Assembly (NCBI GenBank): GCA_949358305.1
Contig: OX442320.1
Location: 8,324,259 to 8,388,258 of the forward strand
Origin: Strigamia acuminata
Lineage: Eukaryota; Arthropoda; Chilopoda; Geophilomorpha; Linotaeniidae
Length of the DNA: 64,000 bases
Direction of reading: 5' to 3'
Part shown: positions 31,930 to 44,000 of the stretch, piece by piece
Position numbering within the stretch: position 1 is the first letter of the stretch
How the letters are laid out: each line of letters opens with the position of its first letter
Program-made: the position numbers and the translations under genes
Notes under the pieces: generated by a model
The model's input: only the letters and a program-made list of their open reading frames with translations
Told to the model about the DNA's origin: nothing
Database searches by the model: none

Positions 31930-32058
31930 CTAACAATTTCTCGCTTCCAAAACCTTATACAGCATTTTCACTCGGTCCGCCACCTTCATTTCCTCCCATT
32001 CCTTTGTCTTCTCGCCCTCGTCCGCTTCAATTTCATCGCTACGACGCCATCTTGGAAA
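31930..32058 (-). CDS. Possible terminal coding exon, acidic
   Basis: After an acceptor TTTTTTCTTTAG on the minus strand, a phase-0 frame of 42 codons ends in TAG at 31930-31932 (SDEIEADEGEKTKEWEEMKV ... VLEARNC). Strong codon order and acceptor suggest a real exon, but I could not find an upstream exon that fits. The candidate ATG near 32200 meets a stop. Unknown function. Confidence 0.25.
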   Translation of the reverse strand, partial: FPRWRRSDEIEADEGEKTKEWEEMKVADRVKMLYKVLEARNC

Positions 32059-32865
32059 CTAAAGAAAAAAATCGCAAGAAACAAACACCTTAATTTGGAT
32101 TTCACTCGTTCGTTGATTTAACACATTTCACGTGTATCAAAACGGGTTAGGACTGGACAAAACATCTATTTATTTACCTGTCACAGCTCACCCACTGCCA
32201 TAGTTGAATGACTGTTAACGCCACCTAGTGACGATGGTGACGAAACTTCTAGTGTACAGCGATTGTAGCCAGCTGGCGTAAGATTTGCTCTAGAATAATA
32301 AAAAAAAAACACAGAAAATATGAAAAACAAAATCTCTAACTATTAGTTTGCAGGTGAAAGCACACTGTTATTCTTTGACTGGCACTGTATTTTCACAAAC
32401 GAGGCAAAGTAAACCACACAACATCACGTGAATAAATGAATGAACATCTCCGGTATAAAATAAAATCATTCAATTTCAACACATTTTTACAGTTGATATT
32501 TCTAACAAATATTTATCTACATTTTCAAACAGTCAGTTACCGAGGAAACTTCATTGTACATACAAAAATCAAAATAAATGCACACATTCCCCTTTCCATC
32601 CTCCAATGCTTCGATTGCGAGCTCAAACAAACTCGCACAGAGACAGCGGATAAAAAGGAGGAACTTTCTTCTTTCAATTCTTTTCTTCTCACTCGAGAAA
32701 ACCAAGTTCGATGTTTACGAGCATTGTTTGCTCAACTCACTCGATATTTAAACAAAAGGTATAGAAAAAAATTGTCAAGTTTAAACTTCTCTTAGAAATT
32801 CTCTAAACACAATTTTTCCATCCTTTGTAGTTTGATTTCATTTGAAAAGTGCAACAACAGCAGCC
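32059..32865. other. Region upstream of the first DEG/ENaC gene
   Basis: No gene is supported. The plus-strand frame 32436-32795 has low-complexity composition and no family. It presumably holds the promoter and 5' UTR of the gene starting at 32866. Confidence 0.35.
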
Positions 32866-34486
32866 ATGACCGCAGTAAATGTGATGACCACCAAAAAAGG
32901 TAAACTGCAGCTAAATTTGTTTTAAATATTCTACTTCTATCTCCCGATCAAATCGTACAGAATTCTTGATTAAATCGATCCAAAAAAGACGCAAAAACGA
33001 CGAATCTTTGGAGCTAAACGTGCCAGTGCCGGGCTGGCAGCAACTCATGGACAAGAAACGCGGCTTCTTCTACAGATTCTTGTGGGCGATGGTCATTTCT
33101 TGCAGTTTTCTCGTCTGCGCCTACCAAATAACGGACCGCCTCATTTTATTCTCCGAATCCCCGATATCGTGCATGGTGTCGATACTGCAAAACAAGTCGG
33201 TCAAATTCCCATCTTTCACCGTCTGTCCGCACCACCTCAACACCATCAACTCGATACAACTCAGAGAGTTGTTGTTCGGACACGAATATACATGTCCCAT
33301 CAAACTCGCTGACTTACCATCGCGTTTCAACATTTCCTACGCCCAAGTTTTCAATAAAGTCACTGCCGATGGCCTACTAGCATTTGCAGGCTTGACGCAG
33401 GTAATAGAAAAATCGATAAAAAGATCAATAAGATACCAATAAATTCCACATTTTCCCAGCATTTACTTCCTACCGCGAGTTCCAAAATTTTTAACATGAC
33501 CACCCAAAAAGTGAAGTCTATCCTCGGTACCTGCACAAGATACACAATCCGTACGTATATTAAAATGTTATGGTGTGCGCAACAGTGTGCAATTTTGAGT
33601 AAATATTTCAGCCGATTTGATCCCTTTTCGCAAAGATGATCTTGTATTTCAGACCATAAGTAACCGTTCGGCCAACCTGTGCGCCGATACTGTAAAGAAC
33701 GATTATAAAGTGAGATAATACTTGGAAAAATTCCTCGTTTAATTCCACGTGAAATATAGAAAATCTATTTAATTTTTAGTTTTACATCTCAACCGATGAT
33801 TACAATATCGATGACAATCCGTTAAGCTGCATCGAAGTGAAACGTCATGAGCAATCGACATTTGCCATCAGTGCTAGACAGGTATCGATCGATTGACAAG
33901 TAAACTCAATTGAACATCCATTTCTGCTTTATGTAGTTTTCATTCCTAAACACGCCGGAAAATCCTTGCACAAACGCGTCTGGTTTCAATTTATGCCGTA
34001 CTCAATGCAGAGATGGATACCTGTTGAATCGCACGTCGTGCAAGTAATTCTATAAATATAAATGATAAAATGTCTAATTTTAAATTAATTTCGTCTCGTC
34101 ATCATCGAAGAATGGCCCACACTCCGCATTTAGCTCTGCCGCCGTGCAACCCCGACAACTTGACTGAATTCATGGACACACTCATGCAACATTTGTACAT
34201 GCCCACCGTATTGGACTACGAAGAATCTTGCCACTGTCCTCGCGCGTGCACCAGCATGAGTTACAATATTAATTTCAAGGGAATGAGTGTTGAAATAACT
34301 ACGGCCGTTTTCGCTTATTTCGATGACAATGTAATAGCCGAAGTAAGCGAGTATTACTCGTACACGCTCATTCCTTTCCTTTGCGACGTTGGGGGAAATT
34401 TGGGTCTGTTTCTGGGCTTGTGCATCCCGACTGTTCTGGAAATAATAGAACGTAGTGTTGTGTATCTCAATCAAAAATTGTTTTAA
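32866..34486 (+). CDS. DEG/ENaC (pickpocket-like) sodium channel subunit, 7 exons, 415 aa
   Basis: Exons: 32866-32899, 32961-33400, 33460-33550, 33612-33709, 33780-33881, 33937-34043, 34111-34486. All introns are GT-AG and all phases agree (1248 nt). The start is the ATG at 32866 (MTAVNVMTTKK). It has a short cytoplasmic N-terminus, TM1 (FLWAMVISCSFLVCAYQI), the post-TM1 family motif FPSFTVCP, a short extracellular domain with GTC and the cysteine-rich FLNTPENPC ... C ... C block, SCHCPRAC, then TM2 (FLCDVGGNLGLFLGLCIPTV). Family members form amiloride-sensitive trimeric cation channels. The selectivity filter, normally G-x-S, reads G-L-C. At 415 aa it is at the short end of the family. The last acceptor (CATCGAAG) is weak. 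Confidence 0.88.
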
Positions 34487-35070
34487 AATGTCACACCAAA
34501 TGTGACAGCTTTAAAAATCAATTGTTTAATCATTCACTCATTGATGTTTAGTGTTTGTAACAGTTTGGCTTTTGTGGGGAGATCAAAATATATTTTTGAA
34601 ATGATTTAAATACAAATTTCAAGCAAGTTGCTCGCAAAAATCTTTATCTCTATACAAAGTCAACAAATTAAAAATGAATTAGACAAGCAAAACTTGAAAC
34701 AAACATTTCCAACTTTGACAATATAATTACTAGGCTGCCCATGACAACGTCTGCACTGTCTAATTTCCTTATTATTTATTCCATTAATGCATCTTATATG
34801 TATGAAGTTTTGAAACTTGTATACGAACTTGTATAAAAACAAATAAAAACACACAAACCTCCATTTATCTAAAACAAACAGTAATTACTAGACTGCCCAT
34901 GTCAACATCTGCACCGTCTAATTTCCTTATTATTTATTCCATTAATAGATCTCATATGTATGAAGTTTTGAAACTTGGATACGAACTTGTAAAAAAACAA
35001 ATAAAAACACACAAACAGTAGATTTTTAACGTTTCTTAAACAGAAATTTCAAGTTTCTAGTGTCCACACA
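34487..35070. other. Intergenic, with a roughly 137-bp tandem duplication
   Basis: 34724-34858 and 34882-35018 are direct copies about 90 percent alike by eye, starting TAATTACTAG(G/A)CTGCCCATG and ending AAATAAAAACACACAAAC. No gene is seen. The second copy ends about 50 bp before the next ATG and so falls in promoter or 5' UTR position. Confidence 0.6.
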
Positions 35071-38000
35071 ATGAGTAGGCTTGCAGCTGCGGTAAAGTCT
35101 AAAATCCGTGAAATTGTACAAAAACAAATGTCACGACTTTGGATGTTTGAAGATTCATTTCCCGAATTACAAACGTTAATCGATTCCACAAAAGGTTCTA
35201 AAATCAAATTTGCTTGGAGTTTACTTTTAACGAGCTGCCTAGCACTCTGTTGTTATCAAACTGGACAGAAAATCAAATATTTCTTTTCGAACCCCATCGC
35301 TACTGATGCGTATACGAGAGACGAAGCCGACATGTCATTCCCTGCTTTGAAAATATGCACGTCTGAAAACGCATACACACGACATGCGTGGGGAAATATT
35401 TTACACTCAACACCAACAAGACCATTCGACTGTTATAACAATCTGCTCGGGCTAATTGATCATAAGAATGTCAATGTGTCTGCATTATGGGATATTGATT
35501 TTCCTGTAGTAAACAAAAGTGAATTTATTTCGGTAAGAAATGTGTGTTTACGTTGAAGTTTAAACCTGACTCTTTCTTTCTGCCTCAACAAAAAAACCTC
35601 ATTTACTTTTGCAGAAATCAACGGACAAACCAAACATTAAAATAATAAATGAATTGACTATTTATGGAACCTGTGCTATGATTACAGTTGGTAAGTTGTC
35701 ATCTACTACAGTAAATAAACAAACATAAACATAAACATACATGCACACGCACATAAATATGGAAATGGAAATGATTCAGTGTCATTTGATATTTTCTAGA
35801 AAATGTTAGAGGACGAAACATATTTGGCAAATTCAAATTATGGTTCAATCGGCCTAAATTCTGCCAGCCAGGCACACTTATCGTAAATATGTTGACTTAT
35901 ACTAGCTGCATTCAAAAATTAAAATAACAATTTTAGTTTAAGTGTATTTTAAGTTTTAACATGGGTTTAAACAGGAAATGATGTCATTTTTGGTTTAAAA
36001 TTGAAGTAAAACACAAAATATTTTAGTTTTTGAATGCAGCTACTGTATAATTGCACAAGCAAATTTCAAACATTAAAATTCATTAAATTTTTAGAATGTG
36101 TCACCTAGTCCAGGTGGATCTCAAGCGGGAAGAGCTTTCGCCTCAAATGAACTAATGAGAAGTAAATTTGATTTACATAAGGTATTTACCATCTTTTTAT
36201 TAATTCCTATAGCGAGGTATTTTATCACTACAACCTACACTGACTTGTAGTGTCATAAGTCCTAGCTTGTTATAATAAGTATAATCGTACACAATTGTGC
36301 AGAAATTTACTCACAACATTCTATGGGTGTCTATTTCACATCAATATTCAAACTAGATCATTAAATGGACATCTAGGATAGTTGTTTAGAATTTTTTAAT
36401 TAATTTTTAAGATATTCAGTGCTTGGAAATATTGTAATTTACAATTTACAATCTGCACAAAATACTGAATACCAGACATTGAATAACAATAAAAATTTAG
36501 AAATTTTTGATTAATTTTTATCTATCTATATTATTATACAGTTCATATTTTTGAATACATCATCTAATCCATGCACTGACAAAAAGGATTTTAGCAAATG
36601 CCACAAGAAATGCCTCAAAAATTTTTACCGTCAACAACCTTGCAGGTTAGGGATCGCTTTGTAGCGTATGTTCAATACAAAAGCACAAGCACCGTATTGT
36701 CGCAATAATACGGTATTTTTGCTCCCTCAGCCGCGGCTCTTATTTGAGAGCAGCTCTTAATCGAAGGAATACAGTATGATAAAACTTGTTTCTGTCTTCA
36801 AAAATGTAGATTGCCATTCATGAGTGGGAAACCAGGCATCATATGCAATAGTTCAATCGACACACTAGTACTGTATGAGAGCATTATTCAGAAACTACAC
36901 AAGATAAATACAGAATTAAATTGCTCATGTAGCCGAATGTGTACTCAGATAAAAGATGAGTTCAAATCCTTCACGATTACTATATCAGAAGCCCCGTTAT
37001 TAGAACGCCAAGTTGAAACATCAAATTTAATTTACGTCATTGAAGAAAGATTTGCTTATGGATTTCTCAATCTACTGATCGATGCAGCTGGAAACATTAG
37101 CCTCTACCTTGGAATGTCAATACTTTCAATTTTTGATTTGATAACATTAATCATCAATTACCAAAAACGTAATGCAACGTCACGAAATGGAAGAAAAATC
37201 CCGGCCAAAGTATGCCATTATCTCCAAAAGAAAAAAAGTCATTCGTCATCTCTACTGCAAAAAAACGAGCCAATTCGCAGCTGTATTCAAAACTCCTTGG
37301 AAAAAGTTGTTTCTCTTGGCTGCATCTCTCTGTTTTTGGTTATGATCTATTTCAAATTTATGACTTACATTGCATATCCCATTCGAATAAACACTGCAAT
37401 CTCGGACGAAGCAAATGTAAGCTTTCCAAATATAACAGCTTGTTTATTGCATCCAAAGATTATGAAGTTGGAAAAAATGTATGCTGAAGAAAATAATCTC
37501 AGTCAAAGTGATTGTCCCATTCACACATTAAATCTATTAGATGTAAAAGGGAAAAACCTCACAATAGAAAAACTATGGGAAACATCTTTCATTTCGGAAA
37601 TTCCACTCACAGATAAAAAATTAGAAATAGTAAGTAGGATTGTGATATGCAAGTTACCAGTCTCATCTTATAAATAATATCATCTTTTTGCAGGTAGAGC
37701 ATTCAAAAGTTAAAATAAACACCACAAGTGGAATGTGTACCCAATATTTAATTGGTGTGTCTAGCAAATTGCCGCTAACTGTAACTATACTGCAGTAAAT
37801 GAATGAATGTCATTTATTGTAGAAAAAATGCTTTCGTCATCTTTTGAGCCAAATCGTGGATGGAAAAATGTGAAAAGCATTTAACCTTCCCATAGCCATG
37901 GTCGGTCATTTCTGACTTCTTTTCAAAAACCCTTCTGCACATGTGTACAATCACATTTTTCCTGGTGCAATCGCATTTTTCCTGGTGAAAGCACATGTTT

Positions 38001-41000
38001 TAGGACTAATTTTAATACGCCACCTAGTGCAAACAGATGGCAAAGCAGTGTACGGTGCTCCCATTAAGGGTGTTTTATGTTATAAATATTAAATTATCTT
38101 AATAATAATTGAAAAACTATTCGTATTTAGACATTATAAAATAAGAAAAAAAAGTTTTTCAGGAAAAAAAGAATTACAGTGATTTTTCCACTTCTGTAAT
38201 TTTTTTGACCCACCATGGCTATGAGAAGGTTAAATGATTTTTACTGTATCTATGTAAATAATAATTTAATCACAACTCCTCCTTTTTTCTAGATGACGCA
38301 CCATTCAATGGTTTTAACACAAGGCTTTTTATAATTTACTTCGCTCCTCCTTTGGTTTTTTGTCACCATTATTGCGAGGTAAAAGACCACTTTAATCATA
38401 AATCTAAAGAAGTCTACATTAATTAATTGTCCATGGGTCAAAGCTTTACTCAACAACAAGAGAAGACCACGATTTGGATTTAACTTCAAAGAGATTGTTA
38501 CCAGTGGAAGGAGGAATCATAACTAATGTTGCTTATCGCTTAATAAAAGTGAGAAAAAGTATATTATGTCACGGGCACGTCTACCCGCCTATTTTTATTT
38601 TAGAATAACCCAATCTTATTTCTTATAATATTTTCTTGTTTCTCTCACTCGTGATGATTCATCTCGCTTACTCATCTTCAGTTAATGAATGCGCAATCTG
38701 GATGATGCGCATATCATTATTTCTACAATTGAACTCTTATTTTCACCTTTCCACCCCCTTCTCTAATTGATCTGACCAGTCACATGACTGAGTCTTCTTC
38801 TTTCCAATCATCCTAAGTTTAATCACTTCTTCTTATGCTCTCTACTGGATAACACCATTCTCCTTTAGTAACATTTAGATTTAGTCCTCTATTATTTGCG
38901 CCTTCAATAAGCGCTCCTACATCTAACCCTATTGCGCTATTTTCCAAGCCGACATCTTTTATATTATCACTGCCCGATGATATCCCCTTCCCACTTTAGG
39001 TTTATATCATCGTGCTTCCATTCTTTTATGCCTACAAACACCCGTCGTAAGCAAGGAACTGTCCAATATAAATTATGTTAGTCAAACGCGAGTATTAGGT
39101 TTCCTGAGTTTCTGGATGTCCACATTTGAAGGAAACAACGTTTAGGGAAATCTACGAACTTTGCCCATTACTATTGCGCGAATTAGTTTTTGCGCGATAT
39201 TGTTTAGAATTAATTATACCAACAGAATTAATCGTGACAACATGGCGAGCCTGACAGGATTCTCGCTTATTTAGGCTGAAAACGCGCAAGAAAGTTAAGT
39301 TTTCGTTTAAATTATTAATCATTCTCATTATTTTTTTCATCATGTCGAATGAGTTGGGAAACGGTGAGGAAAACCCCGCCGTACGAGACCCCTTTGATTT
39401 GGACGAGCTGGCTTCGTCTCTCGACTGGCAGCGTTATGAGCGTTTAAGGCGAACACGAGCGGAGCAAAGTGAGTTATTGATAACCATTGCAAATTCAATG
39501 CCGTCAACATTCCGTGACAACATGTCGGCTCAAATACCTGGCGTGAACATTTCTGCGCCAACGACAGTTGCCACGTCAACACCAGCATATCAGCTCGTGC
39601 CTCCAGCCTTCTTCACTCCTGGCACGTCAGGAATATCAATGAATCCGACGATTTTACATTCCGAAGCTTTATTGATGTGTGATATTCGTAATCAGTTTTT
39701 CGTTCAGGCACAGGGATTACTCAAAGAAATGCGAAGCATTTACCAACAAGGCACCAGCCCTCCACATCCAACGACACCCCCGTCAGAGGATGGTGGGTCC
39801 TCTCATGGATCCATAAGGGTAAAAGGCAATTCGGCACCATTAGGAAATGAACTTTCCACGGAAGTTCCTCATTGTGGAGGAGCAAGCCACCAACAACAGT
39901 TTGCGCCCACCACCATCACTGCGCAACCGACGTTTACAACTACAACGCCACCGGTAATGACGCAGGCCACTACTTTTACTCAATGTCCGTCCGTGGCATC
40001 ACAAATTATGGATTCAACAAAAGCCAATCAGCAGGTGATGAATTCTTTATTATGTGCCAAAATTAACAACCCAGGGCACCCATCCGGAGTAAGGGCCCAA
40101 TTGTCTCTACCATCAATACGAGTGAGACGAGAAGACTCTTCCCGAGGATATAACAATAATAAGGAAAAACTCCCACGTTTCGACCCTGAGAAGGCCACAC
40201 TTGACTCTGTTAATTTGTTTCTTGCGCAATTATTTGCGCATATGTATTCCACCCGCATGCCCGAGGAAGAGTATTTAAAAGTGAATATAATTCAAGCAAC
40301 CCGCAACAAGGCGCAACGTTGGTGGCTCGCATTAAAACCAAAACCCAAAACTTGGATTGAGTTCGAGATATTGTTTCGTAAGGCATTCTCCATGAATTCA
40401 GCGGCAGCTAATGTGAAAATTGCAAATCGAAAGCAACGCAGTGGAGAGTCCACCATGACTTTTCTCAGCGAAATAATTTATTATTTAGAAATTGCAGGCT
40501 ACACAGACCCTGGATTACAATGGGAGAAGGCACAGAACATGCTGCTGTCTGACGTCGTCCAACTTTTGAGAACAATGCACGTCAAAACTATCGACGAAGC
40601 CATTCAAATAGGAAACGACGTAGACAATCGATTACTACTCGACTCTCATCGCAAAACTGAGTATAAACATTTGGGTCTCGTTGATCAGTTTGCACCTCTT
40701 TCAGAAGTAAACCCCTCATCCCCCACCGTGTTGAAATCCGTGGATAAGTCCAGAGGTGAAGCCGAATCTAAAACCTCCACGTCCCACGACGCCAAACGTT
40801 TTACGCGCTATCGTAAACAACAGCTTATGTTAGAACTAGCTGCGTTGGAAGCCCGACCCGAGCAACCTTCGCCGCCACAGGAGCCAAGTTCAAGTAGCAG
40901 CAGTGAGTCGGAATCGGAAGTGGAAACCAAAAAGAGTTCTGTCGCCGGAGCCGCGCAAAAGGTGAACATTTCAGTAAATTCAACCACAATCGCGCCCCCT

Positions 41001-44000
41001 GCAGATCTCCCAAAGGACCATGTCTGTTCTACCTCTGTTGTTACATTTGCGCCATCACCAAAACCTCCAACAAGCGTCAAGTTTCCCGAAAAAGGTGCGG
41101 CTTGGCGCAAAACGAGAAAGGATTGGTGGTACATGATTGATAACACTACTTGGCGTCCCATTTGTCCTGTGTGCTATAAAGTTTTCGAGAGGCAGGAAAA
41201 CTCCGACGGCCTGAAGTTCCCACGACCGGCGGAGCCAGGCCGCAAGTAAATCAACCGGTCTCCACAAGCGTAAAACGTGTGGAATCAACAAGACGTGCTT
41301 CACCCGACATAATCCTTGACGAGAACATTTCCGATAGGATAATTCCAACAACAACTACTTCTTCTACCACTCCTAGTGAGTCTAAACCAGGAATTAGTGT
41401 TGTATCGTCCACACCTCCATCTTCATCACCGATAGTGACGAATCAACGGAAAACTTCAGTTTTGCAACCTGTGGCTTTCCAACTAGCATCTGGACCTGTT
41501 TCAAAGTCGACAGCCTTGCAAGCTGCGACTGCACAGAAACAAATCACCAAGAATGTGAGTAAAAACTTTAAAATACCCCTTATTAAGCCTACTTCCAGTG
41601 TCAATTCAGCGGAAGCACCCAAGGAAGTGATCGCTCCAATGAAGGTATCTTTTGTCATGTTGACCTCGGAGGAGCTTAAAGAATCTCAAGAGCCAATTAT
41701 TGAGATAACACGCGCCGATAGATTGCGCAGAGAAGCTCCATGCGTAAAAATATCTTGGGCAAATGTGTCATTTACCGCGCTTTTAGATTCAGGTGCCCAA
41801 ACTTGCATCATGAGCGAGGAATTATTTCAACAACTTCACGAAAAAATGGGACTCGAATTTATTAATTTACATGAAAAAGTACAGGTCGCATCCGGACACG
41901 TGGTTACTGCTTCAAAATCAGTGACGCTTGCGTTGCGAGCGCCGTTAGGAGTGGTGAAATTCGTGTGTTTAGTGTTGCCTGATGCCAAAAATGACTTGAT
42001 CCTCGGACGAGACTTTAACCAAGCAGTCGGAGCCACCATCGATCATGGAAGGAGCCAGTGGAGCTTGGCTGGCTCAGACGAAATTCGTAAATTCGTGACC
42101 TATGAAGACGCCAAAAAATCCGAGTCCATCCTCGTATTTCCAATGGCACCGGAGGAACTGGATAAATCAGCAACTCCGCCAGTTAAAATAAGTGAGATTG
42201 TTCCAAATAAAATACTCAAGAAGCCTGCGCCACCCAGTGACATTAACTGTGTGCTGCTGTTACACCAACCATTGAAAAATGAGGTTTTTGAGTATCCAAA
42301 CGACGACTCACAAAGACAAGTAAAGACAATTAGGCATCGCAGTCGAACCACGTGGTCGAATGTTTGGTCACCGAAACGAAAGGAAACTTCGAGAACTTCG
42401 AGTAAAGTGAAAAAGACAATCTCTCGTAAGTTGACTTTAAGCCAATTTCGTCGATTGCGTCGCCTTCGTCATAAATTGAATGTTATTCGTCCCATCGCCA
42501 AACAATTGATTGCGCAACGAGCCAAAGACATTAACGACAAAAAGAAGTTAATTAACGACTCCAGAACAACTGCGCAACCTACTAATGGTGAGAACGACTC
42601 AAATTCAAATGTTTACAACATCAACTTTTTGCAGTACCAACCTAGTGAGAATCCGACCGATCTCGATTGGATTTATCACCAGTTATGGAACCATCTGACT
42701 GTTACGCAAATCAAACTACTAATTGAAACTTTGCAGCCAATTTCACAGATTTTCCGTGAGGAAATCGGTTTATGTAATAATACGGAATATGAAGTTAATC
42801 TGAAACCAGATTTTCGTCCGATCCATGTTCCAGTACGCCCCGTAAACCCTGCGAAAAAGGCAATTATTGACAAGTACATTGACAAGAAACTTCAACAAGG
42901 CATAATTCGCCGTTCACAAAGTGATTGCGCCGTCGCCCCAGTGGTCGTACCCAAAAAGACCGGGGAATGGAGGACAGCAATGGACTTCAGACCCATTAAT
43001 GTGTAGCAGAGGAGCACTGGAAATAACTCGAAATATCGAGTGAAAAACGAAAAACAGAGTCGAAACACGACTCGCAGAATACTCGCGAATTTCGCGACTC
43101 GCAGAATACTCGCGAATTCGCTATGCAGTAAATAACGGCCGTGTAATTACACTTATATGCCGTGTGAAACATAAGACAAATGTTTAAATAAAAACATAAA
43201 AAGATTTAATCGAAAATACATTACGAAATGAGTCCAAAACAAAGTAGAAAACAGCTTGGCACTGCTCAATCATGGCAGCAGCCATCTTGGATGTCACTCA
43301 AGTGAGTAGCGACACCTAGTGTCGGAATTGAATAATACAATTTGGAGAATAAATCGAAATAAAGTAAATGGGATACAAGAAGCATGGTGCCACATGCTAT
43401 AAAATATGACAATAGCATTAAATAACCGAAAATGCAATAAATGACTCGAAGATAAGTAAATACAGCAATTGGCTAATAAAAATTGAAAAGATAATGAAAT
43501 ATATCGGATCTATTTGCATCGACATACTAAAAATGGTCAGCAGACCAACAAATCCCCCCTTCGATGTAAATAAATTCGGGGGAAATAAAGAACGGGTACT
43601 GGAATTACAGTGTGTTATCAGAAAAGACAAAAGATAAAGTTCGAATCACCGAGCCGGGTACTGTCATTGAAGAACTCTACGGAAGCCCGAATATTCCCAC
43701 TGGAACTCGATGATCCTCGATGTCGGGTAAACTAAACTAGGAATGTCAAAAGTACTCAAGGCCGGAAGATTCTCGAGATGAGTGAACGAAGTTTTTCCGA
43801 GCCGAGCCACTTTGTAAATATATCGGCGACGTTCAGATCGCCGGGCACTTTCCGAAGTTCAAACTGTCCCGCCGTGTACCACTCCCGAAGCCAATGGAAC
43901 TTGACGCGGATGTGTTTCGTCTTGCTGTTCTCGATATCGTTCGCGGTGAATTGGATAGCAGCAAGCGCGTCGGAGTAGATAACGGGACGAGAAATCGGAT

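Noticed and set aside
32200-32230. ATGGCAGTGGGTGAGCTGTG (minus) as the start exon for 31930-32058
   Set aside because: Meets TGA before any phase-compatible donor.
38281-38340. Coding exon after the strong acceptor CTTTTTTCTAG in the tandem channel gene
   Set aside because: In the required phase it stops after 13 codons with no usable donor; the 38444-38548 frame fits better.
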